Part shown: in pieces, positions 1 to 8,743 of the stretch
Numbering within the stretch: the first letter of the stretch is position 1
Layout of the letters: each line of letters begins with the position of its first letter
Source: Pseudomonas sp. PDM14
GTDB taxonomy: Bacteria > Pseudomonadota > Gammaproteobacteria > Pseudomonadales > Pseudomonadaceae
Reading direction: 5' to 3'
NCBI RefSeq assembly: GCF_014851905.1
Contig: NZ_JACVAQ010000001.1
Coordinates: 1,674,001 to 1,738,000 of the forward strand
Length of the DNA: 64,000 nt
Notes under the pieces: generated by a model
Told to the model about the DNA's origin: nothing
Seen by the model: only the letters and a program-made list of their open reading frames with translations
Databases searched by the model: none
Made by a program: the position numbers and the translations under genes

Positions 1-1
1 C

Positions 2-520
2 AGCCGCGTGGAAGTACCCTGGCGCTATGCCTTCCCCCTCGATGGCCTGATCACCCGCTTCAAGCACCAGGCGCGCTGGCCAATGGGCCGCCTGCTGGCC
101 GACCTGCTCGCGCGTCACCTGCAGCATGCTCACGAGGAAGGCCTGCCGCGCCCGGACCTGCTCCTGCCCGTACCGCTGAGCCGTGCGCGGCTGCGTGAGC
201 GCAGCTTCAATCAGGCCGAAATGCTCGCCGACTGGCTCGCGACCAGCCTGGCCCTGCCGCAACAACGACACTGGCTGCAGCGCCCGCACGACACCGCGCA
301 CCAGCAGGATCTCGACGCCGCCGCGCGCAAGCGCAACCTGCGCCGCGCATTTGCCCTGAACGACCGGGCCGAGGTGCGCGGCAAGCACCTGGCACTGGTC
401 GACGACGTGCTCACCACCGGCGCCACGGCCGAGGCGCTGGCTCGCCTGCTGCTCAAGGCGGGCGCGGCACGAGTCGACGTCTATTGCCTGGCGCGGACGC
501 CAAAACCCGGCGAACACTGA
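2..520 (+). CDS. comF: ComF family phosphoribosyltransferase-like protein (5' truncated)
   Basis: This is the C-terminal part of a ComF/GntX-type protein; the reading frame is open to the left edge, so the true start and the usual N-terminal zinc-ribbon cysteines lie outside the window. Visible landmarks are the family segment YAFPLDGLITRFKHQ near the start, the PVPLSRARLRERSFNQAE stretch, and the phosphoribosyl-pyrophosphate binding loop VDDVLTTGAT close to the C-terminus. ComF homologues are linked to DNA uptake and processing in competent bacteria, but the enzymatic substrate is not established. In Pseudomonas it normally lies beside the bio genes, which would be to the left. The family assignment is firm; the cellular role is inherited from family knowledge only. 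Confidence 0.9.
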   Translation, partial: SRVEVPWRYAFPLDGLITRFKHQARWPMGRLLADLLARHLQHAHEEGLPRPDLLLPVPLSRARLRERSFNQAEMLADWLATSLALPQQRHWLQRPHDTAHQQDLDAAARKRNLRRAFALNDRAEVRGKHLALVDDVLTTGATAEALARLLLKAGAARVDVYCLARTPKPGEH

Positions 521-556
521 AGATTGACCGCTGCGCGCGGATCACGCATCGTGCAG

Positions 557-580
557 CGCTGTATAGAAAACTATATTGCG
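557..580. promoter_or_regulatory. ModE operator upstream of modE
   Basis: The palindrome CGCTGTATA-GAAAAC-TATATTGCG closely matches the enterobacterial ModE box (CGCTATATA-N6-TATATAGCG type) and ends 7 bp before the modE ATG. This position suggests that molybdate-bound ModE represses its own operon modE-modA-modB. Binding itself is inferred. Confidence 0.8.
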
Positions 581-587
581 ATCCACC

Positions 588-1349
588 ATGCACCTGCTGA
601 CCACCCTCGCCCACCATGTCGTCCGCCGCCCGCAGCGCATCGCCCTGCTGCAGCAGGTCGCCGTGCAGGGCTCGATCACCCAGGCCGCCAAGGCCGCCGG
701 CCTCAGCTACAAGGCTGCGTGGGACGCCATCGACGAGATGAACAACCTCGCCGGCCAGCCTCTGGTAGAGCGCAGCGTCGGCGGCAAGGGCGGCGGTGGC
801 GCCAGGCTCTCGGCCACCGGCGAGCGCCTGCTGCAGCTCTACCAGCGCCTGGAAACGCTGCAGGCGCAGTTGCTCAGCGCCGCCGAGCAGGAGGGCGACA
901 TGCAGCTGCTCGGCCGCCTGATGCTGCGCACCAGCGCGCGCAACCAACTGGCCGGGCAGGTCAGTGCGATCCAGGCCAGCGGCCGTAACGATCTGATCGA
1001 GATTGATCTGGACGGCGCGCGAATCGCGGCACAGATCACCCACGAAAGCACCGAGCAGCTGGACCTGGCGATTGGTAGCCCGGTGATCGCCCTGTTCAAG
1101 GCCGGTGCCCTGCAGCTCGAAGCCGCTGGCGCGCCAGTCGATGCGACGCTGAATCAGCTGCACGGCCAGGTCGAGCAGATTCTCGACGCCAGCGACGGCC
1201 CCGCCGAAGTCCGCATCGCCCTGGGCCATGGCCGCACACTGTGCGCCCTGCTTGGCGCGGAACGCCGGGCCGAACTGAACCTCGCACCAGGTCAGCCGGT
1301 GCTCGCACGTTTTTCCCCCGACCAGGTCCTCCTGGGCATTCCTACCTGA
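588..1349 (+). CDS. modE: Molybdate-responsive transcriptional regulator ModE
   Basis: A 253-residue full-length ModE. The N-terminal winged helix-turn-helix (about residues 15-80) holds GSITQAAKAAGLSYKAAWDAI, the LysR-like recognition helix typical of ModE. Two molbindin (Mop/TOBE) repeats follow at about 125-190 and 195-253, with SARNQLAGQVSAIQ opening the first; these bind molybdate at the dimer interface. I chose the ATG at 588 rather than the in-frame TTG at 576 because the TTG lies inside the operator palindrome. modA begins 17 bp downstream. ModE normally represses molybdate uptake and can activate molybdoenzyme genes when molybdate is plentiful. Confidence 0.93.
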   Translation: MHLLTTLAHHVVRRPQRIALLQQVAVQGSITQAAKAAGLSYKAAWDAIDEMNNLAGQPLVERSVGGKGGGGARLSATGERLLQLYQRLETLQAQLLSAAEQEGDMQLLGRLMLRTSARNQLAGQVSAIQASGRNDLIEIDLDGARIAAQITHESTEQLDLAIGSPVIALFKAGALQLEAAGAPVDATLNQLHGQVEQILDASDGPAEVRIALGHGRTLCALLGAERRAELNLAPGQPVLARFSPDQVLLGIPT

Positions 1350-1366
1350 CCGCTATGGAGTTCGCC

Positions 1367-2113
1367 ATGCGCAACCTGCTGCGTCCCCTCGCCCTGCTCA
1401 CCCTGCTCGGCGCCCCGTTGGCCCAGGCGGCCGAGCCGATCCGCATCGCCGTCGCCGCCAACCTGCTGCCGGTGATGGAAGGCATCGCCGAGCACTATCA
1501 ACAGCAACAGGGCCGCACGGTGCAGATCGTCGGCGGCTCCAGCGGCGCGTTCTTCGAGCAGATCCAGCGCGGCGCGCCGTTCGACCTGTTCTACTCGGCC
1601 GACGCCGAGCGCCCGGAGAAGCTCGCCGCCAGCGGCGCCGGCACGGGCGCCAGCACCTACGCCTGCGGCCGCCTGGCACTGTGGACGCCAGAGGCCACGC
1701 CACAACTCGACGCCCTGCCCGCCGGCAAGATCGCCATCGCCCAGCCCGATACCGCGCCCTACGGCAAGGCCGCGCAGCAGGCGCTGCAACGCAGTGGCCA
1801 GCTCGAGGCCCTGCAGCCACGGCTGGTCTACGGCCAGGATATCGGCCAGGCCTTCCAGTTCGTCAAAAGCGGCAATGCGCCGAGCGGCTTCGTTGCCCTC
1901 AGCCAGCTGACCGCGGCCAAGGTGCCGGCAGGGCAATACGCCCAGGTCGAGGCCGCGCTGTATGAACCCCTGGTGCAGAAGCGCGTGGTGCTCGCCAAGG
2001 GCGAGCGCAAGGCCGAAGCCGAAGCCTTCGTGGCCTTCTTCGACGCCCAGCGCGACACCCTGAAAGCCGCCGGCTATGCCCTGCCGGGCGACGCAGGCTG
2101 CGCGGCCGAGTGA
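1367..2113 (+). CDS. modA: Molybdate ABC transporter periplasmic binding protein ModA
   Basis: A 248-residue periplasmic molybdate-binding protein. The signal peptide reads MRNLLRPLALLTLLGAPLAQA, followed by the mature family start EPIRIAVAANLLPVMEGIA. GSSGAFFEQIQRGAPFDLFYSAD is the classic ModA oxyanion-site region with ligand-binding Ser residues, and KSGNAPSGFVALSQ occurs later. The ATG at 1367 is preferred over the ATG at 1355 because GGAG at 1357-1360 is spaced correctly for it and the signal peptide then has normal length. The stop overlaps the start of modB, so translation is probably coupled. No modC follows in the operon. Confidence 0.92.
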   Translation: MRNLLRPLALLTLLGAPLAQAAEPIRIAVAANLLPVMEGIAEHYQQQQGRTVQIVGGSSGAFFEQIQRGAPFDLFYSADAERPEKLAASGAGTGASTYACGRLALWTPEATPQLDALPAGKIAIAQPDTAPYGKAAQQALQRSGQLEALQPRLVYGQDIGQAFQFVKSGNAPSGFVALSQLTAAKVPAGQYAQVEAALYEPLVQKRVVLAKGERKAEAEAFVAFFDAQRDTLKAAGYALPGDAGCAAE

Positions 2114-2814
2114 TGCTCAGCGGCAATGACTGGCAGGCGCTGGCGATCACCCTGCAGCTGGCGGGAATCTCCACCGCCTTGCTGCTGCTGATCGGCCTGC
2201 CGCTGGCGGCCTGGCGCGTGCGCAAGCAGACGCGCCTGCGTCAGGTGCTGGATGCCATTCTCGCCCTGCCGCTGGTGTTGCCACCGACCGTGCTGGGTTT
2301 CTACCTGCTGGTGCTGTTCGCGCCGAACACCAGCCTCGGCGCCGGCTGGCAATGGCTGACCGGCCATGGCCTGGCGTTCAGCTTCACCGGCCTGGTGCTG
2401 GGCTCGGTGATCTATTCGCTGCCCTTCGTCGTCCAGCCGCTGACCGTGGCCTTCCGCGAGATCCCGCCGAACCTGCTGGAAGCCGCCGCGAGCCTCGGCG
2501 CCAGCCGCTGGGAGCGCCTGCGGCGGGTGGTCATGCCGCTGCTGCGGCGCGGCCTGCTGGTAGCGGCGACGCTGGGCTTCGCCCACACCCTCGGTGAGTT
2601 CGGCGTGGTGATGATGCTCGGCGGTAGCATCCCTGGAGAAACCCAGGTGGTGTCCATCGCCCTGTTCCAGCACGTCGAGGCGCTGCGCTACGCCGAAGCG
2701 CACCGCCTGGCGGCCTGCCTGCTGGGGCTGTCATTCCTGCTGCTGTTGCTGGTCTACGGGCTCGGCGATCCGCGGCTCAGCTCATCGGCCAGCGCCGCCG
2801 CGCCGCTGCGCTGA
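2113..2814 (+). CDS. modB: Molybdate ABC transporter permease ModB
   Basis: A 233-residue inner-membrane permease with about five hydrophobic segments. It contains the binding-protein-dependent permease coupling loop EAAASLGASRWERLRRVVMPLLRRG (residues about 125-149), which normally docks on the ModC ATPase, and the ModB-typical LPLVLPPTVLGFYLL. The ATG overlaps the modA stop by one base. The next gene, srkA, starts 131 bp later and no ATPase gene or remnant lies between, so ModB must use an ATPase encoded elsewhere or the transporter is incomplete. Confidence 0.92.
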   Translation: MLSGNDWQALAITLQLAGISTALLLLIGLPLAAWRVRKQTRLRQVLDAILALPLVLPPTVLGFYLLVLFAPNTSLGAGWQWLTGHGLAFSFTGLVLGSVIYSLPFVVQPLTVAFREIPPNLLEAAASLGASRWERLRRVVMPLLRRGLLVAATLGFAHTLGEFGVVMMLGGSIPGETQVVSIALFQHVEALRYAEAHRLAACLLGLSFLLLLLVYGLGDPRLSSSASAAAPLR

Positions 2815-2945
2815 GCGCCGGGCACAGAACACCGGGGCCCGCACCCTACATGCGCTGACTCAATATCGACCCGTCGCAGCCGCTCTCGCCGACACGCCGC
2901 CGTTCGCTAAGGGATACACTCGGCGCCCGATAGAAGGAGCCACGC

Positions 2946-3920
2946 ATGTCCCATCCCTTTGCCACGCTCACCCCCGATCTGGTGCTGGATGCCGTGGAAA
3001 GCCTCGGCTACCTCAGCGACGCCCGCGTGCTGGCGCTGAACAGCTACGAGAATCGCGTCTATCAGGTGGGTATCGAAGACGAGACGCCGCTGATCGCCAA
3101 GTTCTATCGCCCGGCGCGCTGGAGCGATGCGGCGATTCGCGAGGAGCACGCGTTCAGCGCCGAGCTGGCCGAATGTGAAATCCCGGTGGTGGCGCCACTG
3201 GAGCGCGACGGCGAAACCCTGTTCGAGCACGCCGGCTTTCGCTTCGCCCTGTTCCCCCGCCGCGGCGGGCGCGCGCCGGAGCCGGGCAATCTGGACCAGC
3301 TGTATAGCCTCGGCCAGTTGCTCGGGCGCCTGCACGCGGTCGGCGCCAGTCGCCCGTTCGCCCACCGCGAGACGCTGGCGGTGCCGAACTTCGGCCATGA
3401 ATCGCTGGCCACCCTGCTCGACGGCCACTTCATCCCGCGCAGCCTGCTGCCGGCCTACGAGTCGGTGGCACGCGACCTGCTCAAGCGCCTCGACGCGCTG
3501 TTCGCCAGCGTGCGCTACACGCCGATCCGCCTGCATGGCGACTGCCACCCCGGCAACCTGCTGCACCGCGACGACGCCTTCCACATCGTCGACCTCGACG
3601 ACTGCCGCATGGGCCCCTCGGTGCAAGACCTGTGGATGATGCTCGCCGGCGAGCGCCACGAGCGCATGAGCCAGTTGGCCGAGCTGGTCGAGGGCTATCA
3701 GGAGTTCCACGACTTCGCCGCCCGCGAGTTGCCGCTGATCGAAGGTCTGCGCGCCCTACGCCTGATGCACTACAGCGCCTGGCTGGCGCGGCGCTGGGAC
3801 GACCCGGCCTTCCCCATGAGCTTTCCCTGGTTCGGCACCGAGCGTTACTGGGGCGAGCAGATCCTCATGCTGCGCGAGCAGATGGCGGCGCTCGACGAGG
3901 AACCCCTGCGCCTGTTCTAG
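2946..3920 (+). CDS. srkA: Stress response serine/threonine protein kinase SrkA (RdoA/YihE)
   Basis: A 324-residue cytoplasmic kinase of the YihE/RdoA group (choline-kinase-like fold). The phosphate-loop equivalent is LNSYENRVYQVG (31-42), the ATP-anchoring lysine is in AKFYRP (about K52), the catalytic loop is LHGDCHPGNLL (D199), and the metal-binding Asp is in IVDLDD (about D216). In E. coli SrkA limits MazF-dependent death after envelope and oxidative stress, and dsbA often lies downstream; here the neighbour is an EAL protein instead. A good ribosome site, AGAAGGAG, precedes the ATG. Substrates in this organism are unknown. Confidence 0.92.
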   Translation: MSHPFATLTPDLVLDAVESLGYLSDARVLALNSYENRVYQVGIEDETPLIAKFYRPARWSDAAIREEHAFSAELAECEIPVVAPLERDGETLFEHAGFRFALFPRRGGRAPEPGNLDQLYSLGQLLGRLHAVGASRPFAHRETLAVPNFGHESLATLLDGHFIPRSLLPAYESVARDLLKRLDALFASVRYTPIRLHGDCHPGNLLHRDDAFHIVDLDDCRMGPSVQDLWMMLAGERHERMSQLAELVEGYQEFHDFAARELPLIEGLRALRLMHYSAWLARRWDDPAFPMSFPWFGTERYWGEQILMLREQMAALDEEPLRLF

Positions 3921-4078
3921 CCCTACAACCGCACGCGGCGGAACGGGGTGCGGGCGGCGGCGCAATGCTGAACTTGGGTCTTCACTGATTCACATGCCGA
4001 CTCCCGGTTCTATAGTCAGCATGGCTGTATAGGTCGACGCGTACGGGAGCCTGGAGTGCTCGCCTCAAGGAGGCTTCG

Positions 4079-5452
4079 ATGAGTAGTGCGGTAAACGCCG
4101 CAGGGAAAATTCGCCGCCTGTGGATCGCGACCGATCTGCCCCTGATCGGTCAGCGCCGCGAGCGCCGCATTCGCCTGCTGGCCAGTCTGTTGATGGTGGT
4201 CATGGGTTGCGTGTGGGCCAGCGTATTCACCTTGCGCGGCTCCTGGGCCATCGTCCTGATGGACCTGCTGCTCATCCTCAGCGGCATCGGCGTGCTGCTA
4301 CTTAGCCTCAAGCATCACGTGCGTGCCGCCAACCTGCTGTTGTTCGCCACGCTGATGCTGGTCATCGTCGGCTCGACCCTGGTGCTGGATTCCCCCACCC
4401 CGGCGGCGCCCCGGGCCAGCCATCTCTACCTGCTGCCCCTGGCCGTCGCTGCGGTGATGGCCTTCCGCGACGAGCCGCTGTGGCTGCGCCACGGGGTAAC
4501 CCTGCTCTGCCTGGTCACCTTCGCCTGCCTGGCGGCATCGTCGTGGAGCCCGCTGCGTGAATACAACCTGCCCGACCCCCTGCGCACGGTCGGCTCCTGG
4601 GTGCAGAGCCTGGCCGCCATGACGATGCTGTTCATGCTCCTGCATATCCTGCAGACCGACACCGTCGAGCGCCTGCAGCTGGACCAGGAGATGCGCACGG
4701 CCCTGCAGGAGGAGCAGTTCGTCCTGCACTACCAGCCGCAACTGGACATCCACGGCCAGGTGTTCGGTGCCGAGGCCTTGCTGCGCTGGCAGCACCCGCA
4801 ACGCGGCCTCCTGCCACCGGGACACTTCATCGAACATGCCGAAAAGACCGGGTTCATCGTCCCTCTGGGCGCCTGGGTGCTGCGCCAGACCTGCGCGCAA
4901 CTGCGCGCCTGGAGTGACGACCCGGTGCTCTGCAACCTGCAACTGGCGGTCAACATCAGCCAGAAGCAGATTCGCCAGGCTTCGTTCGTCAGCGAGCTGC
5001 TGGGCATCATCGGCGATCACCCACGCACGGCGCGCCATCTCGAACTGGAGCTGACCGAAACCGTGATCATCCAGGATGTCGCGGAGCTGACCCGCAAAAT
5101 GGCCAGCCTGGTGGAACACGGTGTGCGCTTTTCCCTGGACGACTTCGGTACGGGGTTCTCTTCACTGGCCCACTTGAAGAACCTGCCCCTGAGCAAACTG
5201 AAGATCGACCGCTCCTTCGTCAACGACGTGCTCACGGACGACAGCAGCAAGGCCATCGTGCGCACCGTCATCACCCTGGGCCAGAGCCTGGGCATGAACG
5301 TGGTGGCCGAAGGCGTGGAAACGCCCGAACAACAGCGATTCCTGCTGGAGCATGGGTGCGTGCAGTTCCAGGGTTACCTCTTCAGCAAACCGCTGCCGCT
5401 GGAGGCATTCATCGCCTATGCGCGGCAGCACGGGGCCGCCACCGCACACTAG
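4079..5452 (+). CDS. Membrane-anchored EAL-domain cyclic-di-GMP phosphodiesterase
   Basis: A 457-residue protein. The N-terminal 190 residues carry about five to six hydrophobic helices with short loops and no recognised sensory family. From about residue 200 to the end is a complete EAL domain. It keeps EALLRW (E232), [36 protein letters not shown] and [10 protein letters not shown], so the metal and c-di-GMP ligands look intact and the enzyme should degrade c-di-GMP to pGpG. No GGDEF domain is attached. It stands alone, between srkA and the convergent nirV. AAGGAGG precedes the start. The signal sensed by the membrane part is unknown. Confidence 0.9.
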   Translation: MSSAVNAAGKIRRLWIATDLPLIGQRRERRIRLLASLLMVVMGCVWASVFTLRGSWAIVLMDLLLILSGIGVLLLSLKHHVRAANLLLFATLMLVIVGSTLVLDSPTPAAPRASHLYLLPLAVAAVMAFRDEPLWLRHGVTLLCLVTFACLAASSWSPLREYNLPDPLRTVGSWVQSLAAMTMLFMLLHILQTDTVERLQLDQEMRTALQEEQFVLHYQPQLDIHGQVFGAEALLRWQHPQRGLLPPGHFIEHAEKTGFIVPLGAWVLRQTCAQLRAWSDDPVLCNLQLAVNISQKQIRQASFVSELLGIIGDHPRTARHLELELTETVIIQDVAELTRKMASLVEHGVRFSLDDFGTGFSSLAHLKNLPLSKLKIDRSFVNDVLTDDSSKAIVRTVITLGQSLGMNVVAEGVETPEQQRFLLEHGCVQFQGYLFSKPLPLEAFIAYARQHGAATAH

Positions 5453-5460
5453 CCCGCGCG

Positions 5461-5487
5461 CGTTGCCGCCGCTGTTCGACGGCAACG
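5461..5487. terminator. Hairpin after the EAL gene, possible weak terminator
   Basis: CGTTGCCG (5461-5468) pairs perfectly with CGGCAACG (5480-5487) around an 11-base loop, 8 bp after the EAL gene stop. There is no U-run, so this may be a weak or Rho-assisted stop between the convergent EAL and nirV genes. Confidence 0.35.
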
Positions 5488-5582
5488 CCCCTTCCGCCTC
5501 CGGCAGCGCGGCGACGCCCTCCCCCCTCGACCTCGATGACCTTCACGGCGCATGCCTGAGCAGTTGAAGCAGCCCCGCTGAC

Positions 5583-6335
5583 TCAATCGGCCTGGCTGTC
5601 GCGCACCAGGCGCAGGCCCAGGTGCGTCGGCGGCAGGCCGACCGAACACGCGCCGCTGACCGGGTCGCGGACGAAGTCCGACAAACCACTGGGATGGCGC
5701 CCGGCGGCGATACGGATGCCACAGAAGCCATCCGCCGGCAGCGCACCGGCCGGCTGAGCGAAACAGCTGTCGGTCCACTCCCACACGTTGCCGGCCACAT
5801 CGACCAGGCCCTGCGCATTGCGCCCATGGCCGCCGAAAACCTTCAGCTCGGGAGATGGCGCACCGCGCCGCGCCTCGCGTTCATACTCGGCCAGCCAGCG
5901 CCGGGCGGGATCATGCGGATCGTCGACCAACGTCGTCTCTTCCACATAGGCCGAGCCCGCCGCCAACAGCCACTCGCCATAACGCGGCAGGCGGTAATGC
6001 TCGCCGCTGCGCTGCGACAGCCAGGCCGCGTAGGCACTGGCATCCAGCCAGCTGAGACCGACTGCCGGCAAGTCGACGGCCACCGCCTGTGCCGAACGCT
6101 CCAGCACCGCGCAGGCGCCCGCGTCGATACAGGCGGCGTATTCGGCCTGGCTGACCTGCCGCTGCATGATGGCGAAGCCTTCCAGCTGCTCCGTCACCGG
6201 CAGCGCCGCGCCCGGCAACTGGTAGCGCACCTCGCCAGCGCCGACATCCACCAGCGCCACGTGCGGCACGGGTGACATCGGCTCGCAGCCCGGCAGCCAC
6301 AGCACACCGATCAGCAGCAGGCCGCGAGCGTTCAC
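5583..6335 (-). CDS. nirV: NirV-like formylglycine-generating-enzyme-fold lipoprotein
   Basis: A 250-residue protein with a lipoprotein-type leader, LLIGVLWLPGC, so it is probably anchored in the periplasm-facing membrane. The mature part has the FGE-sulfatase/SUMF1 fold signature: QRQVSQAEYAACIDAG, VGLSWLDASAYAAWLSQRSG, YRLPRYGEWLLAA, DVAGNVWEWTDSCF and the closing GLRLVRD. It lies 10 bp downstream of nirK on the same strand, the classic nirK-nirV arrangement. NirV accompanies many copper nitrite reductases, but its biochemical role is unresolved and it is not always needed for activity. I do not infer formylglycine formation, because the paired catalytic cysteines of aerobic FGE are not evident. 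Confidence 0.82.
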   Translation of the reverse strand: MNARGLLLIGVLWLPGCEPMSPVPHVALVDVGAGEVRYQLPGAALPVTEQLEGFAIMQRQVSQAEYAACIDAGACAVLERSAQAVAVDLPAVGLSWLDASAYAAWLSQRSGEHYRLPRYGEWLLAAGSAYVEETTLVDDPHDPARRWLAEYEREARRGAPSPELKVFGGHGRNAQGLVDVAGNVWEWTDSCFAQPAGALPADGFCGIRIAAGRHPSGLSDFVRDPVSGACSVGLPPTHLGLRLVRDSQAD

Positions 6336-6345
6336 CCGATCGCCC

Positions 6346-7422
6346 TCATTCGCTGCTGATCGGCCCCGGCGCCTTGACCTGCTTCATCAGGTCGTCGTTC
6401 CAGGCGCCCTCGACCTTGACGTGGCCGGCCGCGCCCAGCTCCATCGCCTCGATCAGGTTGTGGTTGACGTAGGCGTAGATGCCCGGCTGCTTGAAGGTGT
6501 ACAGCGCGGCGCCCGCCGAGCCGCCACGGATGAACCAGGTTTCCAGGTTCTTCTGCGGCGCATTGGCGAACTTGCCGGTTTCCCAGACCCAGTCGCCGTG
6601 CCCGCCAATCAGGTGCGGCCGGGTATCGCGGTTGGCCTGCGAGTGGATGAACAAAACGGTCTCGCCGACCTTGGCGGTCATCGCGTTCTCGCCCGTCAGC
6701 GCACCCACGCGGCCGTTGAACACCACGTGGCTCGGGGTCAGCGTGCGCATCACCTCGCGGGTGTCGGGGTAGCTGGCCGCCAGGCTGGCGTAGTCCTTGT
6801 ACGTGCCGTCGGCATCCTTGGGTATGTACAGGTCGAACTCGCCGATGGTGTAGGCGCGGTCGTAGTGCAGCGGTTTGCCGTCCGGGTCCTTCAGTCCTTC
6901 GCGCGGCAGCACCATCAGCGTGCCGCTCATGCCGGCGACCACATGCCAGGCGACCATGCCTTCCGGCGCGCAGTGATAGACGAAGGTGCCGCTGCGGTCG
7001 GCCTTGAAGCGCAGCACGGTTTCCTGGCCCGGTGCGACGAAGGTCAGCTTGGCGCCACCGAGGGCACCGGTGGCGGCGTGGAAGTCGATGTTGTGCGGCA
7101 TGCTGTTGCTGGCCGGGTTGACCAGGGTCAGTTCCACGTAGTCGCCCTCGTGCACCACCATGGTCGGCCCAGGCATGGAGCCGTTGAACGTCATGGCCTG
7201 CAGGGTGGTGCCCTGGTTGTCGACCACCACCTTCTTCTCCTGGATGACCATGCGGAACTGCACCACCTTCGCCGGTCCGGTCACCGCCTGCTCGTGCGGG
7301 TGCACCAGCGGCGGGGTCAGCAGATCGACCTTGACCCGTTGCAGTCCATCGGCGGCATCGGCCAGCGCCTGCCCGGAGAAAACCAGGGCCACGGCAATTG
7401 CCAGGGGTTTGAATGCGTTCAT
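6346..7422 (-). CDS. nirK: Copper-containing nitrite reductase NirK
   Basis: A 358-residue secreted enzyme reducing nitrite to nitric oxide in the periplasm. A Sec-type leader ([21 protein letters not shown]) precedes two cupredoxin domains. Copper ligands are visible: type 1/type 2 His with the catalytic Asp in [16 protein letters not shown], Cys and His in [19 protein letters not shown] (including the type 1 Met), and domain-2 histidines in [14 protein letters not shown] and VNHNLIEA. The ATG at 7422 is preferred over the upstream in-frame start because it follows AAGGAG and opens directly on the leader. nirV follows in the same transcript. No norCB, nirS or nitrate reductase genes lie in the window, so the physiological electron donor and NO sink are not visible. 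Confidence 0.96.
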   Translation of the reverse strand: MNAFKPLAIAVALVFSGQALADAADGLQRVKVDLLTPPLVHPHEQAVTGPAKVVQFRMVIQEKKVVVDNQGTTLQAMTFNGSMPGPTMVVHEGDYVELTLVNPASNSMPHNIDFHAATGALGGAKLTFVAPGQETVLRFKADRSGTFVYHCAPEGMVAWHVVAGMSGTLMVLPREGLKDPDGKPLHYDRAYTIGEFDLYIPKDADGTYKDYASLAASYPDTREVMRTLTPSHVVFNGRVGALTGENAMTAKVGETVLFIHSQANRDTRPHLIGGHGDWVWETGKFANAPQKNLETWFIRGGSAGAALYTFKQPGIYAYVNHNLIEAMELGAAGHVKVEGAWNDDLMKQVKAPGPISSE

Positions 7423-7545
7423 GGCGAAGCTCCTTTTTCGTTGTCTTGCCCCATTGCAGTGCAAAGACGCCGAGCGGTTCTTGTCGTGGAGCAATGAAAA
7501 CGGCGTGAGCACCCGGACGAGTCCTTTTGCCGCAGGTTCGACTAT

Positions 7546-7561
7546 TGACCGATGCTGACCG
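7546..7561. promoter_or_regulatory. TGACCG direct repeat in the nirK-rarD intergenic region
   Basis: TGACCG occurs at 7546-7551 and again at 7556-7561, one helical turn apart, inside the 201-bp divergent region between nirK and rarD. The same region has the short palindrome TTGCA-G-TGCAA at 7454-7464. I see no convincing TTGAT-N4-ATCAA (ANR/DNR) site. The repeat may be a regulator site, but this is a weak inference. Confidence 0.25.
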
Positions 7562-7623
7562 AACGGACAGGCAACGCCACCGGGGTTAGAATGGCCCGCT
7601 CCTCGTCAGCGCCAAGGATTTCC

Positions 7624-8538
7624 ATGAGCACCGCCAACCCGCAGCGCGGGTATCTGCTGGGCATCGTCGCGTACGTCATCTGGGGCCTGTTCCCGCTCTA
7701 CTTCAAAGCCATCGCGGCGGTGCCCGCCGTGGAGATCATCGTCCACCGCGTGCTCTGGTCGGCGCTGTTCGGGGCGCTGCTGCTGATGCTGTGGAAGCAT
7801 CCGGGCTGGTGGCGTGAACTGCGCAGCAACCCCAGGCGTCTGGCGGTGCTCACCGGCAGCGGCCTGCTGATCGCCGCCAACTGGCTGGTCTACGTCTGGG
7901 CGGTGAACAACGGGCGCATGCTCGAAGCCAGCCTGGGCTACTACATCAACCCGCTGATCAACGTGCTGCTCGGCATGCTCCTGCTCGGCGAGCGCCTGCG
8001 CCGTCTGCAATGGGTCGCGGTGGGCCTGGCGGTGATCGGCGTGCTGCAGCAGGTGTGGCAGGTCGGCAGCTTGCCCTGGGTCTCGCTGGTGCTGGCATTG
8101 ACCTTCGGCTTCTACGGGCTGATCCGCAAACAGGCGCCGGTGGCCGCCCTGCCCGGCCTGGTGGTGGAGACCTGGCTGCTGCTGCCGGTGGCGCTGGCCT
8201 GGCTGTTGCTGCACCCGGCAGCCGTGAGCAGCCAGGCCAGCTTCTGGAGCGAGCCGCAGGCCTTCTGGCTGATCGCCGCCGGCCCGGTGACGCTGATTCC
8301 GCTGCTGTGCTTCAACGCCGCCGCGCGCCATCTGCCCTACACCACGCTGGGCTTCCTGCAGTACATCGCACCAACGCTGGTGATGCTGCTGGCGGTGCTG
8401 GTCTACGGCGAGACACTGGCAGCGAACAAGCTGCTGGCGTTCCTGTTCATCTGGGCCGGTCTCGTGGTGTACAGCGTGGATATCTGGCTTGGCGCGCGCC
8501 GCCGCGGCCAGGTCGTCAGCCCGCCACCTGAGCAATAA
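7624..8538 (+). CDS. rarD: RarD/EamA family transporter
   Basis: A 304-residue inner-membrane protein with about ten hydrophobic segments. It is typical of the RarD branch of the EamA drug/metabolite transporter superfamily: GIVAYVIWGLFPLYFKAI at the N-terminus, NWLVYVWAVNNGRMLEASLGYYINPLINVLLG in the centre, and LPYTTLGFLQYIAPTLVMLLAVLVYGE in the second repeat. The name RarD comes from a chloramphenicol-sensitivity association, but the substrate is unknown. The ATG at 7624 follows AAGGA at normal spacing. It is divergent from nirK and followed by the DnaA-box repeat region. Confidence 0.88.
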   Translation: MSTANPQRGYLLGIVAYVIWGLFPLYFKAIAAVPAVEIIVHRVLWSALFGALLLMLWKHPGWWRELRSNPRRLAVLTGSGLLIAANWLVYVWAVNNGRMLEASLGYYINPLINVLLGMLLLGERLRRLQWVAVGLAVIGVLQQVWQVGSLPWVSLVLALTFGFYGLIRKQAPVAALPGLVVETWLLLPVALAWLLLHPAAVSSQASFWSEPQAFWLIAAGPVTLIPLLCFNAAARHLPYTTLGFLQYIAPTLVMLLAVLVYGETLAANKLLAFLFIWAGLVVYSVDIWLGARRRGQVVSPPPEQ

Positions 8539-8594
8539 ACGCGCAATCCCCGGCAGGCCACGCCAGGCGGGGCGTGCAGCGCTTCATCCCGCGC

Positions 8595-8743
8595 TTATCC
8601 ACAGAAGCATCCCCGCCATTTGTGCACAAGCCATTGAATCTGCTGATTTTTTACTCAATCCCCGAAAAGCGACGGGGCACTAGCGGCGGAACGCTGTCTC
8701 CCCAGCTTATCCACAGCAGCGTCCCCACGATCCGGGGATATCC
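8595..8743 (+). repeat. 149-bp DnaA-box repeat, copy A
   Basis: The unit opens with TTATCCACAGAAGCATCCCC, continues with TTTGTGCACAA, GAATCTGCTG, an AT-rich run with six Ts, GAAAAGC and GGGGCACTAGC, then a second DnaA box TTATCCACAGC, and ends with GGGGATATCC. The same succession recurs exactly 264 bp downstream in copy B. No coding function is apparent. Confidence 0.85.

Noticed and set aside
7423..7623. ANR/DNR box before nirK
   Set aside because: The closest match, TTGCA-G-TGCAA, has the wrong half-site and spacing for TTGAT-N4-ATCAA.
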